Shown here: in pieces, positions 34,877 to 43,459 of the stretch
How positions within the stretch are numbered: position 1 is the stretch's first letter
Layout: the number at the start of each line of letters is the position of its first letter
Assembly (NCBI RefSeq): GCF_000981585.1
Contig: NZ_LN831776.1
Coordinates: 2,929,001 to 2,993,000, forward strand
DNA from: Paenibacillus riograndensis SBR5
Lineage (GTDB): Bacteria > Bacillota > Bacilli > Paenibacillales > Paenibacillaceae
Direction of reading: 5' to 3'
Length of the DNA: 64,000 nt
The notes under the pieces: generated by a model
What the model was told of the DNA's origin: nothing
Databases searched by the model: none
The model's input: only the letters and a program-made list of their open reading frames with translations
Made by a program: the position numbers and the translations under genes

Positions 34877-35761
34877 AGCATTCAGCTCCGTTGCCAGTTC
34901 CCCGATCAGCTCCGGGAACCACTCCGCCAGCTTCAGAAACTGAAAGCCCGCCCCGCGGGCTTTTGCTGTATCCATGTACCAGGATTCTTCGATTCCAAAC
35001 GGCGACATATCCTGGTCAGCTGTTTCGCTTAGAACCACCGCCTCCCGTCCTGTCTTCTGCCCGATGATGTTAAGGATATCCCCGATTGCAAGCGTCCCGT
35101 CCGAGCAGGCATTCACAGGCCCTGCAAGCTGGGAGAAGCCCAGCCCGTACAGGAAATCCGCCGCCTCATCGGAACGGATGAACGAAATAAGCGCCCCCGG
35201 ATTCGGTACGCCGATAGCTTTTCCTTCCAGCACATGCTCAATATGAAAATGCAGCCGCTTCGTATAATCATCCGTACCGAGCACAATCGGAAACCGGACC
35301 GCAGCGGCCGGAAAAGCAGCTTGCGTCAAGAGTACCGTTTCCGCCAGTCTTTTGCCTTCCTGGTAGTTGAAATCTTCCTTAGCGCCAAGCCGCAGCGGAA
35401 AGGACAGCGGATCAAAATCCGCTTCGCGGAGAATTCCGGGTCCGGGGTCATACACCGACAGGCTGGAGGTGAGGATGTAACGCTTGGCGGTCTCCGCAAA
35501 TATACGGCTGGCCGCAGCCGCCTCATCGGGAGAAAAACAGATGTTGTCATAGACCACATCCCACACCGTATCTCTCACTGCTTCAGCAAGTGCCTTGGCA
35601 TCCGTGCGGTCCACGTTCAGCCGGTTCACACGGCTGCCAAAGCCGTCCTTTGTGATTCCTCTTGTAAGAATCGTGACTTGGGTGTCGGCATCCTGAAACA
35701 GGCGTTCCACCAACCGTTTGCCAAAAAAACGGGTTCCCCCGAGTACAAGTATATTCCTCAC
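34856..35761 (-). CDS. NAD-dependent epimerase/dehydratase-like SDR protein
   Basis: GTG 35761, eight bases after AAGGAG, gives 301 residues; the GTG at 35770 is too close to that site. The extended-SDR Rossmann turn is LVLGGTRFFGKRLVERL. A TSSLSVYDPG segment takes the place of the usual Ser/Thr region, but the Y-x3-K motif appears as YQEGKRL. The GGTRFFG start and the YDNICFSPDEA segment place it with the NAD-dependent epimerase proteins common in Bacilli, whose substrate is unknown. Its 3' end overlaps the end of the chemoreceptor gene by 21 bases. Confidence 0.85.
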   Translation of the reverse strand: MRNILVLGGTRFFGKRLVERLFQDADTQVTILTRGITKDGFGSRVNRLNVDRTDAKALAEAVRDTVWDVVYDNICFSPDEAAAASRIFAETAKRYILTSSLSVYDPGPGILREADFDPLSFPLRLGAKEDFNYQEGKRLAETVLLTQAAFPAAAVRFPIVLGTDDYTKRLHFHIEHVLEGKAIGVPNPGALISFIRSDEAADFLYGLGFSQLAGPVNACSDGTLAIGDILNIIGQKTGREAVVLSETADQDMSPFGIEESWYMDTAKARGAGFQFLKLAEWFPELIGELATELNASLRKRE

Positions 35762-35873
35762 GTTATACACTCCTTCTTAAACAGAGTCACGCTATAAATG
35801 ATCCATCTATTCAGAACTTAAGCATTCTATTGCAGAAAGTACAGTCATATCAAAAATAACCATTTTCCGCATA

Positions 35874-36641
35874 TTACGCTGCCATCCGCAGGCCCGCCAT
35901 CCCGCCAGCCATCATGCTGGTGCCGGAACTTCCCCCGCCAAAACCCAGCATCTGCACAGTGCCGCTGCTGACCGCCATCGTCATCTCCGCCGCTGTCTCC
36001 CGGCGGAGCAGCTCCAGCATGACGGGAAGCTGGCCTTTTTCATAGGATTCCGCCAGCGCCTGGAGCAAAATCCGGAAATCCAGGTCCTGCGGCTGCGCAG
36101 GGCCGTCATCCTCCGCGAGTTCTTTGCGGACCGCCCCGAGTGCCTGACGCGCCCGGTGCAGCGCCGCCTTGACGGCTCCTTCGGTGGTGCCAAGCATTTC
36201 TGCCGTTTCACCTGCCGGGTAATCAAGCACATCGCGCATTACGAAAACCGTTCTTTGCAGCGGGGATAAATGACGGATCAGCGCCTGAAAAGCCATCTCG
36301 ATCTCAGACCGTCCGCTCTCCGGTGCTTGACCGGACATCTGGCCTTGAGCGAGCGCCGCCACAGCTTGCGTGTGTTCCAGCACACGTCCAAGCGAGGTTT
36401 TACGCCGCATGGCATCAATCCAGGTGTTTTTGGCAATCCGCAGCAGCAGTGCTTCGGGATTCGGGCTGTCTGCGAATTTTTTATAAGCAAGCGTTTTGGT
36501 CCAGGTGTCCTGGGCTAAGTCCTCGGCTTCAACCCGGGAGCGGGTCAGCGACAGGCAATACCTGAACAGAGCCTCGCGAAGCGGCGGGTAACTTTGTTCA
36601 TCCATTAATACGGCGGTGCTGTATGGTTCAAGGATCGACAC
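35874..36641 (-). CDS. ECF-like RNA polymerase sigma factor with C-terminal extension
   Basis: 255 residues, GTG behind AAGGAGATGATC. Sigma region 2 (residues 20-88) reads [36 protein letters not shown]. Region 4 (about 115-165) reads [46 protein letters not shown] tail of about 80 residues follows, ending in a Gly/Met/Ser-rich stretch ([20 protein letters not shown]). No anti-sigma gene lies next to it. ECF factors with such tails often carry their own control domain, but this tail is not one I recognise. A promoter is seen at 36688-36715. Confidence 0.87.
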   Translation of the reverse strand: MSILEPYSTAVLMDEQSYPPLREALFRYCLSLTRSRVEAEDLAQDTWTKTLAYKKFADSPNPEALLLRIAKNTWIDAMRRKTSLGRVLEHTQAVAALAQGQMSGQAPESGRSEIEMAFQALIRHLSPLQRTVFVMRDVLDYPAGETAEMLGTTEGAVKAALHRARQALGAVRKELAEDDGPAQPQDLDFRILLQALAESYEKGQLPVMLELLRRETAAEMTMAVSSGTVQMLGFGGGSSGTSMMAGGMAGLRMAA

Positions 36642-36687
36642 CTGCGATCATCTCCTTTTTGCTCATCCTGGGTTTTCTGTTGCCTCT

Positions 36688-36715
36688 ATTATATAAACGA
36701 TCTGCACAATGTAAA
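36688..36715 (-). promoter_or_regulatory. SigA-type promoter of the sigma factor gene
   Basis: On the minus strand TTTACA and TATAAT are 16 bp apart, about 47 bp upstream of the start. Confidence 0.6.
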
Positions 36716-36821
36716 AGATACGCTGTCTTCACAGTTATTTTGCGGGGAACTCTGGCGTATCCTTTGCAGGGCCCCATCCGTTTACAGGGTATCAACCAAA
36801 GCTACTCAAGGAGGCATGAAC

Positions 36822-37403
36822 ATGAGCGTAATTCCTTATGTCATTGAACAAACAAGCAGGGGGGAGCGTTCCTACGATATTTATTCCCGGCTGCTGAAGG
36901 ACCGGATTGTGTTCGTAGGTGCGGCCATCGACGACCAGCTCGCAAACAGCATCATCGCCCAGCTGCTGTTCCTGGCGGCAGACGAGCCGGATAAGGATAT
37001 CCAGATGTATATCAACAGCCCGGGAGGTTCGACTACCGCAGGCTTCGGCATTTATGATACGATGCAGGTAATCAAACCGCAGGTCAGTACAATTTGCACC
37101 GGCTTTGCGGCTTCCTTTGCTTCCCTTCTGCTGCTGGCCGGAGCAACCGGCAAACGGTACGCACTGCCGAACAGCGAGATTATGATCCATCAGCCGCATG
37201 GCGGAGCTCAGGGCCAGGCCAGCGACATTGCCATCAGCGCACGCCGTATCCTGCAGATTAGGGAAAAGGTGGTGCAGATCAGCGCAGAACGCACGGGACA
37301 GCCGGCGGAGAAGGTGGCGAAGGATATGGACCGGGATTATTTTATGTCGGCCCAGGAGGCGCTGGAATACGGCATTATTGACAAGGTCATTACCAAACTG
37401 TAA
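36822..37403 (+). CDS. clpP: ATP-dependent Clp protease proteolytic subunit, divergent paralogue
   Basis: ATG 36822, seven bases after AAGGAGG, gives 193 residues; the ATG at 36816 is too close. The N-terminal axial-loop region is well kept ([28 protein letters not shown]). The triad is present: Ser98 in [10 protein letters not shown], His in MIHQPHGG, and the Asp of KDMDRD. However the usual AASMGAFLL context is AASFASLLL, so residues flanking the nucleophile differ from the housekeeping enzyme. It is not next to clpX. It forms a serine protease barrel working with a Clp ATPase, probably as a second ClpP in the genome. Confidence 0.9.
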   Translation: MSVIPYVIEQTSRGERSYDIYSRLLKDRIVFVGAAIDDQLANSIIAQLLFLAADEPDKDIQMYINSPGGSTTAGFGIYDTMQVIKPQVSTICTGFAASFASLLLLAGATGKRYALPNSEIMIHQPHGGAQGQASDIAISARRILQIREKVVQISAERTGQPAEKVAKDMDRDYFMSAQEALEYGIIDKVITKL

Positions 37404-37422
37404 GCAGAGGAGCGGATTCTAA

Positions 37423-37629
37423 ATGCTGGAAGCTTTAAAAGGCCAAGAGGTCAGTATGAATTTTCTGGATGGTTCAAGTGTAAGAGGCGGTGTTCTGGAG
37501 GAAATCGACGAGCGGTTTGTCAAATATCGTACCGAATATCAGGTGCTGTACATTCCCATTACCTCGATCCGCGCTGTGGCTGTGGAGACGAAAGAGCGTG
37601 AGCGTCCACGGGTAGGATTTGGGCAATAG
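37423..37629 (+). CDS. Small conserved protein, DUF2642-like
   Basis: 68 residues, ATG behind GAGGAGCGG, 19 bases after clpP and so probably in its operon. The sequence (GQEVSMNFLDGSSVRGGVLEEIDERFVKYRTEYQ..YIPITSIRAV) looks like a small five-stranded beta barrel of the Sm/SH3 type, as in the YuzF/DUF2642 proteins. The tail is Arg/Glu-rich. No enzyme motif; the role is unknown. Confidence 0.75.
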   Translation: MLEALKGQEVSMNFLDGSSVRGGVLEEIDERFVKYRTEYQVLYIPITSIRAVAVETKERERPRVGFGQ

Positions 37630-38158
37630 CAAGGAGAGGAAAACCATCCAATATTTAAAATCTGTTATTGATGATGAGATTTGGTATTTCGAAATTGACG
37701 GGCAGCAGACTGCTTACCGGCAGATTGTTGCCCGGCAAGAAGGGGCCTGCCGTGTGTCCGGCAGCCCGGATTTTTACTTAACGGACCAGTCCGTTGAGTG
37801 GATGGAGGGAGATATCCCGATCGAATCTGCGGAATTTGAGGCGGTTTGGGCCAAGGCCATGGCACCTTACCAGGAGGAATGGAACCGGGTCAGGCAGAGG
37901 TATCCTGAAGGCAGGCGGGTGGCTGGTGCCATTATGTTTTTTTCGATCCATGGCATTCATATTGCCTTATCGGACGGAGGTTATGCGGTGACAGCATATG
38001 AGCCGGTCCGTTCCCAAGTGGATCACAGCTATCTGTACCCGCGCTATCTTATTGAGGGCACAGTACAAGGAGTGGACGACGTTAACTGCTGGCTGGTTCT
38101 GGGCAATTGCACCATGAGCGGCGGTACAGACGGCAAAGAGACTATTCTGCAAATTTAG
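37619..38158 (+). CDS. Hypothetical protein with uncertain start
   Basis: 179 residues if it starts at TTG 37619, which overlaps the previous gene by 11 bases and has only GGTAGGA one base upstream. A perfect AAGGAGAGG at 37631-37639 lies six bases before an in-frame ATC at 37646, with no ATG, GTG or TTG in that place, so the protein may start at ATC with 170 residues. The sequence is soluble and mixed alpha/beta: SVIDDEIWYFEIDGQQTAYRQI at the start, IMFFSIHGIHIALSDGGYAVTAYEP in the middle, and a YLIEGTVQGVDDVNCWLVLGNC end. I do not recognise the family. Third gene of the clpP group. Confidence 0.7.
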   Translation: MGNSKERKTIQYLKSVIDDEIWYFEIDGQQTAYRQIVARQEGACRVSGSPDFYLTDQSVEWMEGDIPIESAEFEAVWAKAMAPYQEEWNRVRQRYPEGRRVAGAIMFFSIHGIHIALSDGGYAVTAYEPVRSQVDHSYLYPRYLIEGTVQGVDDVNCWLVLGNCTMSGGTDGKETILQI

Positions 38159-38185
38159 GCGTTTATCATCCAGGTGATTTTTCAA

Positions 38186-38231
38186 GGCTATTCCCCGTTG
38201 TCCAGGAACGGAAGGAATGGCCTTTTTTTTT
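38186..38231 (+). terminator. Rho-independent terminator of the clpP group
   Basis: GGCTATTCC-CCGTT pairs with AACG-GAAGGAATGGCC, followed by T9. Confidence 0.85.
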
Positions 38232-38275
38232 GTTGTATAGGAAAATATGATTACTTCCGCTTGTGGATCTTCTCA

Positions 38276-38508
38276 TTCCAACTAGCGCTTGCTCACCCGC
38301 TTCTTCGCAGGACGCTAGTTGGAAAAATGGAGCTTATTTTTCCGAAAATTCAAAAATTCTGAGATTTAGGTGTAAAAAGGAAACTTAATTGGGCCATATT
38401 CCTTCGGTAGGAGCGAAAGGAGCTGAATTAGTGTCCCTTTTTCCACTTCATCTGTCGAACACAGGATGCTCTAGCAAATTAGTTAACCTTTTTCCACTTG
38501 GCATTGCT
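38276..38508. repeat. Copy C of the dispersed intergenic repeat, with a 12-bp hairpin
   Basis: TTCCAACTAGCG (38276-38287) pairs perfectly with CGCTAGTTGGAA (38313-38324). Then come one forward unit (GTGTAAAAAGGAAACTTAATT at about 38370-38390) and two reverse units (reverse complement AAGTGGAAAAAGGGACACTAATTC and AAGTGGAAAAAGGTTAACTAATTT) at about 38425-38444 and 38475-38500. The unit matches those at 17733 and 44868. Confidence 0.7.
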
Positions 38509-38933
38509 GCAAGGACCATATGAAGGCCCTAAGCAACGCTATACTTAGATCCACAACGGCTGCGTTGTCCAGTGAAGAACGGCGCGGATGTTTGGTTTGG
38601 CTAAAAGAAAAAGTGCCTTTTATTAAATGACCAAGCTCATCCTATTCCGGCGGCAGCGGGCTATTATTTGTTTTGCGCATTGGTTTGGGACGTTCACCGT
38701 TTTGATGACGGGTATTGGATTAACAAGACTACATATAATAAACAATGACCGGAAGATTCTGGTGAAACAGCGGCCGGCGGCAGCATGACAGTTATTAGCA
38801 GCATGACAGTTATTATAGGAAGGAAAACGGGTAAAAGAATATATTGCGCCGTGCAACAGACAGGATAGGCAGGCAAGATCAGACGGGTCAGGTACGGGAT
38901 GATGAAAATGTATTATGAACTAGACAGCTGCTG
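38509..38933. other. Gene-free stretch
   Basis: Several short open frames exist but none has a ribosome binding site plus a credible protein. It contains the 18-bp tandem repeat at 38780 and otherwise nothing I can name. Confidence 0.4.
38780..38815. repeat. Tandem 18-bp direct repeat
   Basis: GCAGCATGACAGTTATTA occurs twice, head to tail, without a mismatch (38780-38797 and 38798-38815). Confidence 0.9.
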
Positions 38934-38949
38934 TGATACAATAGTCTAG
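38931..38949 (+). promoter_or_regulatory. Shared extended -10 promoter element 1
   Basis: CTGTGATACAATAGTCTAG contains TGA-TACAAT, an extended -10. The same block occurs before dgk at 43372 with one base changed. If used here, the leader to the polyamine genes is about 300 nt long. Confidence 0.5.
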
Positions 38950-39119
38950 TTGTCCTGGTCCGTCAAGTTCCATTTTTTATCGTGCTTTGACACACGCTGG
39001 GGTTTGAAGATCAATTCGCAGGAAAACGGAGCATTTCAGTGTATTTCCATGCGTTCCGGAGTATTAACAGGAAAAACAGAAGATTTTACAGTCTTGGCAT
39101 CAATTTTTGTCGTTTTTTA

Positions 39120-39148
39120 TTGATTTATTGCTGTGCATTCTGTATAAT
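39120..39148 (+). promoter_or_regulatory. SigA-type promoter of the polyamine operon
   Basis: TTGATT and TATAAT are 17 bp apart, about 110 bp before the start of the first gene. Confidence 0.65.
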
Positions 39149-39257
39149 CAGCCTTGTTGATTTTTCAAATGGAATAGCCAAATGCTTCCGAAGCAAGCTT
39201 TGTACGAAGCTATTCTTATGAAGCAATGCTGACAAAACTTTTAGGAGGTAATCAATT

Positions 39258-40457
39258 TTGGGAAAAGCGTTAATTATTGGCGCTGGCGGTGTAGCAAGCG
39301 TTGTTGTTCATAAATGCTGCCAGAACCCGGATGTATTTGAAGAGATCTGCATAGCGAGCAGAACCCTCGCGAAATGTGAAGCTCTGAAAGATAAATTGGC
39401 CGGAGGCCAGACGAAGATTTCTACGGCGCAGCTTGATGCAGATAACACGGATGAGGTAATCGAACTGATCAAGAGCTTCCAGCCGGATGTCGTGATTAAT
39501 GTCGCTCTCCCATATCAGGACCTGACCATTATGGATGCCTGCCTGGCAACGGGAGTGCACTATGTCGATACCGCCAACTACGAACCGCAGGATACAGCGA
39601 AATTCGAATATTCCTGGCAGTGGGCGTATAAAGAAAGATTCGAAAAGGCCGGAATTACCGCGCTGCTCGGCAGCGGCTTTGACCCGGGCGTAACCGGCGT
39701 GTTCACAGCGTATGCGCAAAAGCACTATTTTGACGAAATCCACACCATTGATATTGTTGACGCCAATGCGGGCGACCACGGTTATCCGTTTGCCACCAAT
39801 TTCAATCCTGAAATCAATATTCGTGAAATCACCGCCAACGGACGTTACTTCGAGAACGGCGAATGGATCGAAACGCCGCCGCTGTCCGAAAAGAAAGTCT
39901 ACGATCTCCCGGAGATCGGTCCGAAGGATATTTACCTGCTGTACCATGAAGAGCTGGAATCCCTGGCTGTTAACATCCCGGGCGTGAAGAAAATCCGCTT
40001 CTGGATGACCTTCTCGCAGAACTACCTGACTCACTTGAAGGTGCTCGAAAATGTAGGCATGACCTCCATCGAGCCGATTGTGTATGAAGGCAAAGAGATT
40101 ATTCCTTTGCAGTTCCTGAAGGCAATTCTGCCTGACCCGGCTTCTCTCGGACCAAGAACCAAAGGCAAAACCAACATTGGCTGCATTATCCAGGGCACCA
40201 AAGACGGCCAGCCAAAAACTTATTACGTATACAATGTCTGCGATCATGAGGAATGCTACAGAGAAGTTGGCTCCCAGGCCATTTCCTACACCACCGGCGT
40301 ACCTGCAATGATCGGAGCCATGCTCATTATAAAAGGCATCTGGAAGAAACCGGGCGTATATAACGTGGAGGAATTCGATCCGGACCCATTCATGGATGCA
40401 CTGAACAAACACGGCCTGCCTTGGCAAGAAGATTTCTCGCCAACGCTGCTGGATTAG
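39258..40457 (+). CDS. Carboxynorspermidine/carboxyspermidine synthase (saccharopine dehydrogenase family)
   Basis: 399 residues; TTG 39258 chosen because of TAGGAGG at 39242-39248. The N-terminus (GKALIIGAGGVASVVVHKCCQN) is the NADP-binding Rossmann turn. Segments such as VDTANYEPQDTAKFEYSWQWAY and LLGSGFDPGVTGVFTAYA are the hallmark of the saccharopine dehydrogenase-like carboxynorspermidine synthase. In this pathway it joins aspartate semialdehyde to putrescine (or diaminopropane) by reductive condensation, giving carboxyspermidine. The decarboxylase gene follows after 10 bases, so together they offer a SAM-independent route to spermidine. Confidence 0.9.
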   Translation: MGKALIIGAGGVASVVVHKCCQNPDVFEEICIASRTLAKCEALKDKLAGGQTKISTAQLDADNTDEVIELIKSFQPDVVINVALPYQDLTIMDACLATGVHYVDTANYEPQDTAKFEYSWQWAYKERFEKAGITALLGSGFDPGVTGVFTAYAQKHYFDEIHTIDIVDANAGDHGYPFATNFNPEINIREITANGRYFENGEWIETPPLSEKKVYDLPEIGPKDIYLLYHEELESLAVNIPGVKKIRFWMTFSQNYLTHLKVLENVGMTSIEPIVYEGKEIIPLQFLKAILPDPASLGPRTKGKTNIGCIIQGTKDGQPKTYYVYNVCDHEECYREVGSQAISYTTGVPAMIGAMLIIKGIWKKPGVYNVEEFDPDPFMDALNKHGLPWQEDFSPTLLD

Positions 40458-40467
40458 GCGTAAGGCA

Positions 40468-41613
40468 ATGAAGGATATAGATATTGACATCAGCACGCTT
40501 CCGTCGCCTGCCTATCTGGTTGACGAACGGCTGCTGAAGAAGAACCTGGAAACCTTGAACTATGTGCAGGAGAAGACCGGGGCCAAGATTCTTTTGGCGC
40601 AAAAAGGATTTTCGATGCACGCGCTGTATCCGCTGGTCGGCAAATACCTGCACGGAGTGACCTCCAGCTCCTTGTTCGAAGCCAGACTCGGGTATGAAGA
40701 AATGGGCAAAGAGGTGCATGTCTATGCACCTGCTTACATGGACCGCGAGTTCGATGAACTGCTCAGCTATACGGATCATATTGTATTCAATTCATTCGAC
40801 CAATGGGCCCGGTTCAAGAACCGGGTTCAGAGTGCGCCCAAAGCGATCAGCTGCGGCATCCGCGTCAATCCGGAGTACTCCGAGATTGAAGTGCCGCTGT
40901 ACGATCCTTGCTACAACTACTCCCGCATGGGTGTCACGCTGCCGAATTTCCGGCCGGAAGAGCTGGACGGCATTGACGGCCTGCATTTCCATACCATGTG
41001 CGAGCAGAACTCCGACACACTGGAGCGTACGCTCAAGGTGGTTGAGGAGAAGTTCGGACAATATCTGCATGGCATGAAATGGCTTAACTTCGGCGGAGGA
41101 CATCATATTACCCGTCCGGATTATGACCTGGAGACGCTGATCCGGTGCATTCTCCATATGAAAGAAACCTATAATGTGCAGATCTACCTGGAGCCTGGTG
41201 AGGCGGTTGCGCTGAACACCGGGTATCTGGTAGCAACCGTGCTGGACACCATGCACAATGGGATGGATATCGCCATCCTGGACACTTCGGCAGAATGCCA
41301 TATGCCGGATGTGCTGGCAATGCCATACCGTCCGGGTATTATAGGCGCAGGAGAGCCGGGGGAATACCCGTATACGTATAGACTCGGCGGCATGACCTGC
41401 CTGGCGGGCGATGTCATCGGGGATTATTCCTTCAAGGAGCCGCTCAAATACGGCGACAAGCTGGTGTTCCTCGACATGGCGCATTATTCCATGGTCAAGA
41501 ACCATATGTTCAACGGCGTGAACCTGCCGGCCATCGCTTCGTATAACGATGAAGAGGGCCTTAAGGTGATCCGGGAGTTTGAATATCAGGACTTTAGCAA
41601 CCGTTTATCTTAA
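40468..41613 (+). CDS. nspC: Carboxynorspermidine/carboxyspermidine decarboxylase
   Basis: 381 residues, ATG behind GTAAGG. It is a fold-type III PLP decarboxylase (alanine racemase-like barrel). The Schiff-base Lys is in ILLAQKGFSMHALYP near residue 46, GGGHHITRPDYD binds PLP phosphate, and LEPGEAV and a C-terminal DTSAECHMPDVLAMPYRP complete the active site. It removes the carboxyl group from carboxyspermidine or carboxynorspermidine to make the triamine. It is tightly linked to the synthase upstream. Which triamine is made depends on the diamine in the cell. Confidence 0.93.
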   Translation: MKDIDIDISTLPSPAYLVDERLLKKNLETLNYVQEKTGAKILLAQKGFSMHALYPLVGKYLHGVTSSSLFEARLGYEEMGKEVHVYAPAYMDREFDELLSYTDHIVFNSFDQWARFKNRVQSAPKAISCGIRVNPEYSEIEVPLYDPCYNYSRMGVTLPNFRPEELDGIDGLHFHTMCEQNSDTLERTLKVVEEKFGQYLHGMKWLNFGGGHHITRPDYDLETLIRCILHMKETYNVQIYLEPGEAVALNTGYLVATVLDTMHNGMDIAILDTSAECHMPDVLAMPYRPGIIGAGEPGEYPYTYRLGGMTCLAGDVIGDYSFKEPLKYGDKLVFLDMAHYSMVKNHMFNGVNLPAIASYNDEEGLKVIREFEYQDFSNRLS

Positions 41614-41690
41614 ATAAAACCGAAAGCCAGCCGGTTTAGAGAGAGTCTCGGATACAGAGACGCATGAACCTGAACCTGCAAGCATTATTA

Positions 41691-41737
41691 CAAAAAGCGA
41701 ACCTGTCCCCGACAAGCGGGAACCAGGTTCGCTTTTT
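41691..41737. terminator. Bidirectional terminator
   Basis: CAAAAAGCGAACCTG pairs perfectly with CAGGTTCGCTTTTTG (15 bp). It has A5 and T5 on opposite sides and so serves the polyamine operon on + and the stalk-domain gene on -. Confidence 0.92.
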
Positions 41738-41746
41738 GTGTGCTGC

Positions 41747-43246
41747 TTATTTCATGGTTATAGAGATCCGCTCTTCCTTCGGCAGCCATTCCACCGTTGC
41801 CCCCAGCTTCTCGCTGATGAAGCGCAGCGGCAGGTACAGGGTTCCGTTTACGGTAAAAGGCTTGTTCTCGAGCGTTACGGCCTGGCCATTTAATGTGGTC
41901 TGGCCATTTTTGGCGTTGACACTGATTTTAAGTGCCGGAAGGCTTGGGTTGGTGCGCGTCACGGTCGCCAGCTTGCTTGTGCCATCAAAGCCGATTTCGG
42001 CCCCAAGCTTGTCGAACAGCGAGCGGAGCGGGACGAAATTTTGGCCGTTCCGGGTAATCACTCCGGCGGTAAGGGGTACATTTTCCCCATTCAGAGATAC
42101 AGCGATTGGTTTCTGCACAGGGACAGGGGTATCATGCATGAATTCATAATCCCCATATCCAAGCTCCGAATTTTTGTTCACACCCCAGCCCCATAGGCTG
42201 CCATCCTTCTTCTGCATAATCATATGCCTTCCGCCGTTCTTGATATTATTAATATCCGAGGCGAGCAGCACAAAGCTTGGATTTGCCGGCATGGCATCCC
42301 GGGCGACGGATGTTGAATAGACCTTGTTGTCAAGCGTCTGGACGATTAGCGAATGCTCGACAACAAAAGCATCCTTGACGTTCCGGATGCTGGTTATAAG
42401 AACGGGATCGGGGTGATCCGCATACGTCCAGCCGTCTGAATAACCGGTTACCGTACCGCCCCAGAACCACAGGCGGGACTGCTTGTCGATGGCGAGCGTG
42501 GACCTCTGCTCGTGTTTAAGGGTTTGGATATTGGTTAATGCGGCAAATTTGGAGGCAGCCGAAGCGCTTGCCGGAGGATTCTTTTCTGCAAAGGCGGCAG
42601 GCCAGGTCCAGACTGTCCCGTCTTTTTGCAAGGCATAGTTCTCCGCAATTTGCACAATATCATGCAGGTTCTGAATAGGCTCGAACTCCTGCAGCTCCCC
42701 GTTGTCTCTCCAGACGGTTCCGTCTTTTTTCAGAAACAAATGCCGGTACCTCATTGAATCCGAATATTCCTCCGTATATATTTCAATGTCCGCCACATTG
42801 TCTATGCCTGCCACCGGGGTGTAGGTTACTTCACTTTGAGGCTGAGAATCGTCCGCTCTGACCTTCGTATACACCGCCCCGGCGGCATCTGCGACAAGCG
42901 TGCCATTCCAGTCGAGCACATCCTGGATAGAGCTTAATCCGCTGACCGGCTTAACGGTTATAACCGGATTATAATAATCGTTACTCCATTGCTTGATCGT
43001 GTGATCCTCCATTACAGCCAGGCCGCCGTTATAGGAAGCGCTGGCACCGGTCAGCCCGGGAATTTGTGTGGGGACAGATTGGTTGTAATCCCAGATCCAG
43101 AAGCTGCCGTCGGTTTTGGTCAGCCAGTCTGTCCCGAAGGACTTAATGCTGGAGGCGGATGTTGTGTCTGTATCAGCGGAGGCAGCTGTGCCGGAAACGA
43201 GGCTTACCCCCAGAAGAGTAATGCAGAAGAGTGTCCATTTTTTCAT
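41747..43246 (-). CDS. Secreted protein with RCC1-like repeats and stalk domains
   Basis: 499 residues, ATG behind GAGAGGGA. A signal peptide is present (MKKWTLFCITLLGVSLVSG, cut probably after ASA). Residues 35-370 hold RCC1-like beta-propeller units of the form xxx-KKDGTVWxWG, for instance FLKKDGTVWRDNGE, ALQKDGTVWTWPA and MQKKDGSLWGWGVNKNSELGYG. The last 115 residues are a copper amine oxidase N-terminal-like stalk pair: VITRNGQNFVPLRSLFDKLGAEI and FTVNGTLYLPLRFISEKLGATVEW. Such proteins are common in Paenibacillus, held outside the membrane or in the wall, and the ligand is unknown. Confidence 0.9.
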   Translation of the reverse strand: MKKWTLFCITLLGVSLVSGTAASADTDTTSASSIKSFGTDWLTKTDGSFWIWDYNQSVPTQIPGLTGASASYNGGLAVMEDHTIKQWSNDYYNPVITVKPVSGLSSIQDVLDWNGTLVADAAGAVYTKVRADDSQPQSEVTYTPVAGIDNVADIEIYTEEYSDSMRYRHLFLKKDGTVWRDNGELQEFEPIQNLHDIVQIAENYALQKDGTVWTWPAAFAEKNPPASASAASKFAALTNIQTLKHEQRSTLAIDKQSRLWFWGGTVTGYSDGWTYADHPDPVLITSIRNVKDAFVVEHSLIVQTLDNKVYSTSVARDAMPANPSFVLLASDINNIKNGGRHMIMQKKDGSLWGWGVNKNSELGYGDYEFMHDTPVPVQKPIAVSLNGENVPLTAGVITRNGQNFVPLRSLFDKLGAEIGFDGTSKLATVTRTNPSLPALKISVNAKNGQTTLNGQAVTLENKPFTVNGTLYLPLRFISEKLGATVEWLPKEERISITMK

Positions 43247-43371
43247 AAGTGTTCCCTCTCATTTCGATGATTGTTATAATCTGCAATAACGGATTACCCA
43301 TTATATTACATGTAGACGCTTCTAAACCCCGAAAGGTTTCTCCACAATTAAAACACTCATACACAGCTCTC

Positions 43372-43390
43372 CTGTGATACAATAGTTTAG
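43372..43390 (+). promoter_or_regulatory. Shared extended -10 promoter element 2, before dgk
   Basis: CTGTGATACAATAGTTTAG, the same block as at 38931 with one change; TGA-TACAAT is an extended -10. It lies 70 bp before the dgk start. Confidence 0.6.
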
Positions 43391-43459
43391 TCTGTTTTTA
43401 GATCAAATTGTAGTGAGCTTCACCGGCAATGTCCATATTTGAGGAGGAAATCAGCGTTA

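Noticed and set aside
39270..40496. 408-residue minus-strand frame opposite the carboxynorspermidine synthase
   Set aside because: The + strand protein has clear family motifs; the minus frame has no ribosome binding site or domain.
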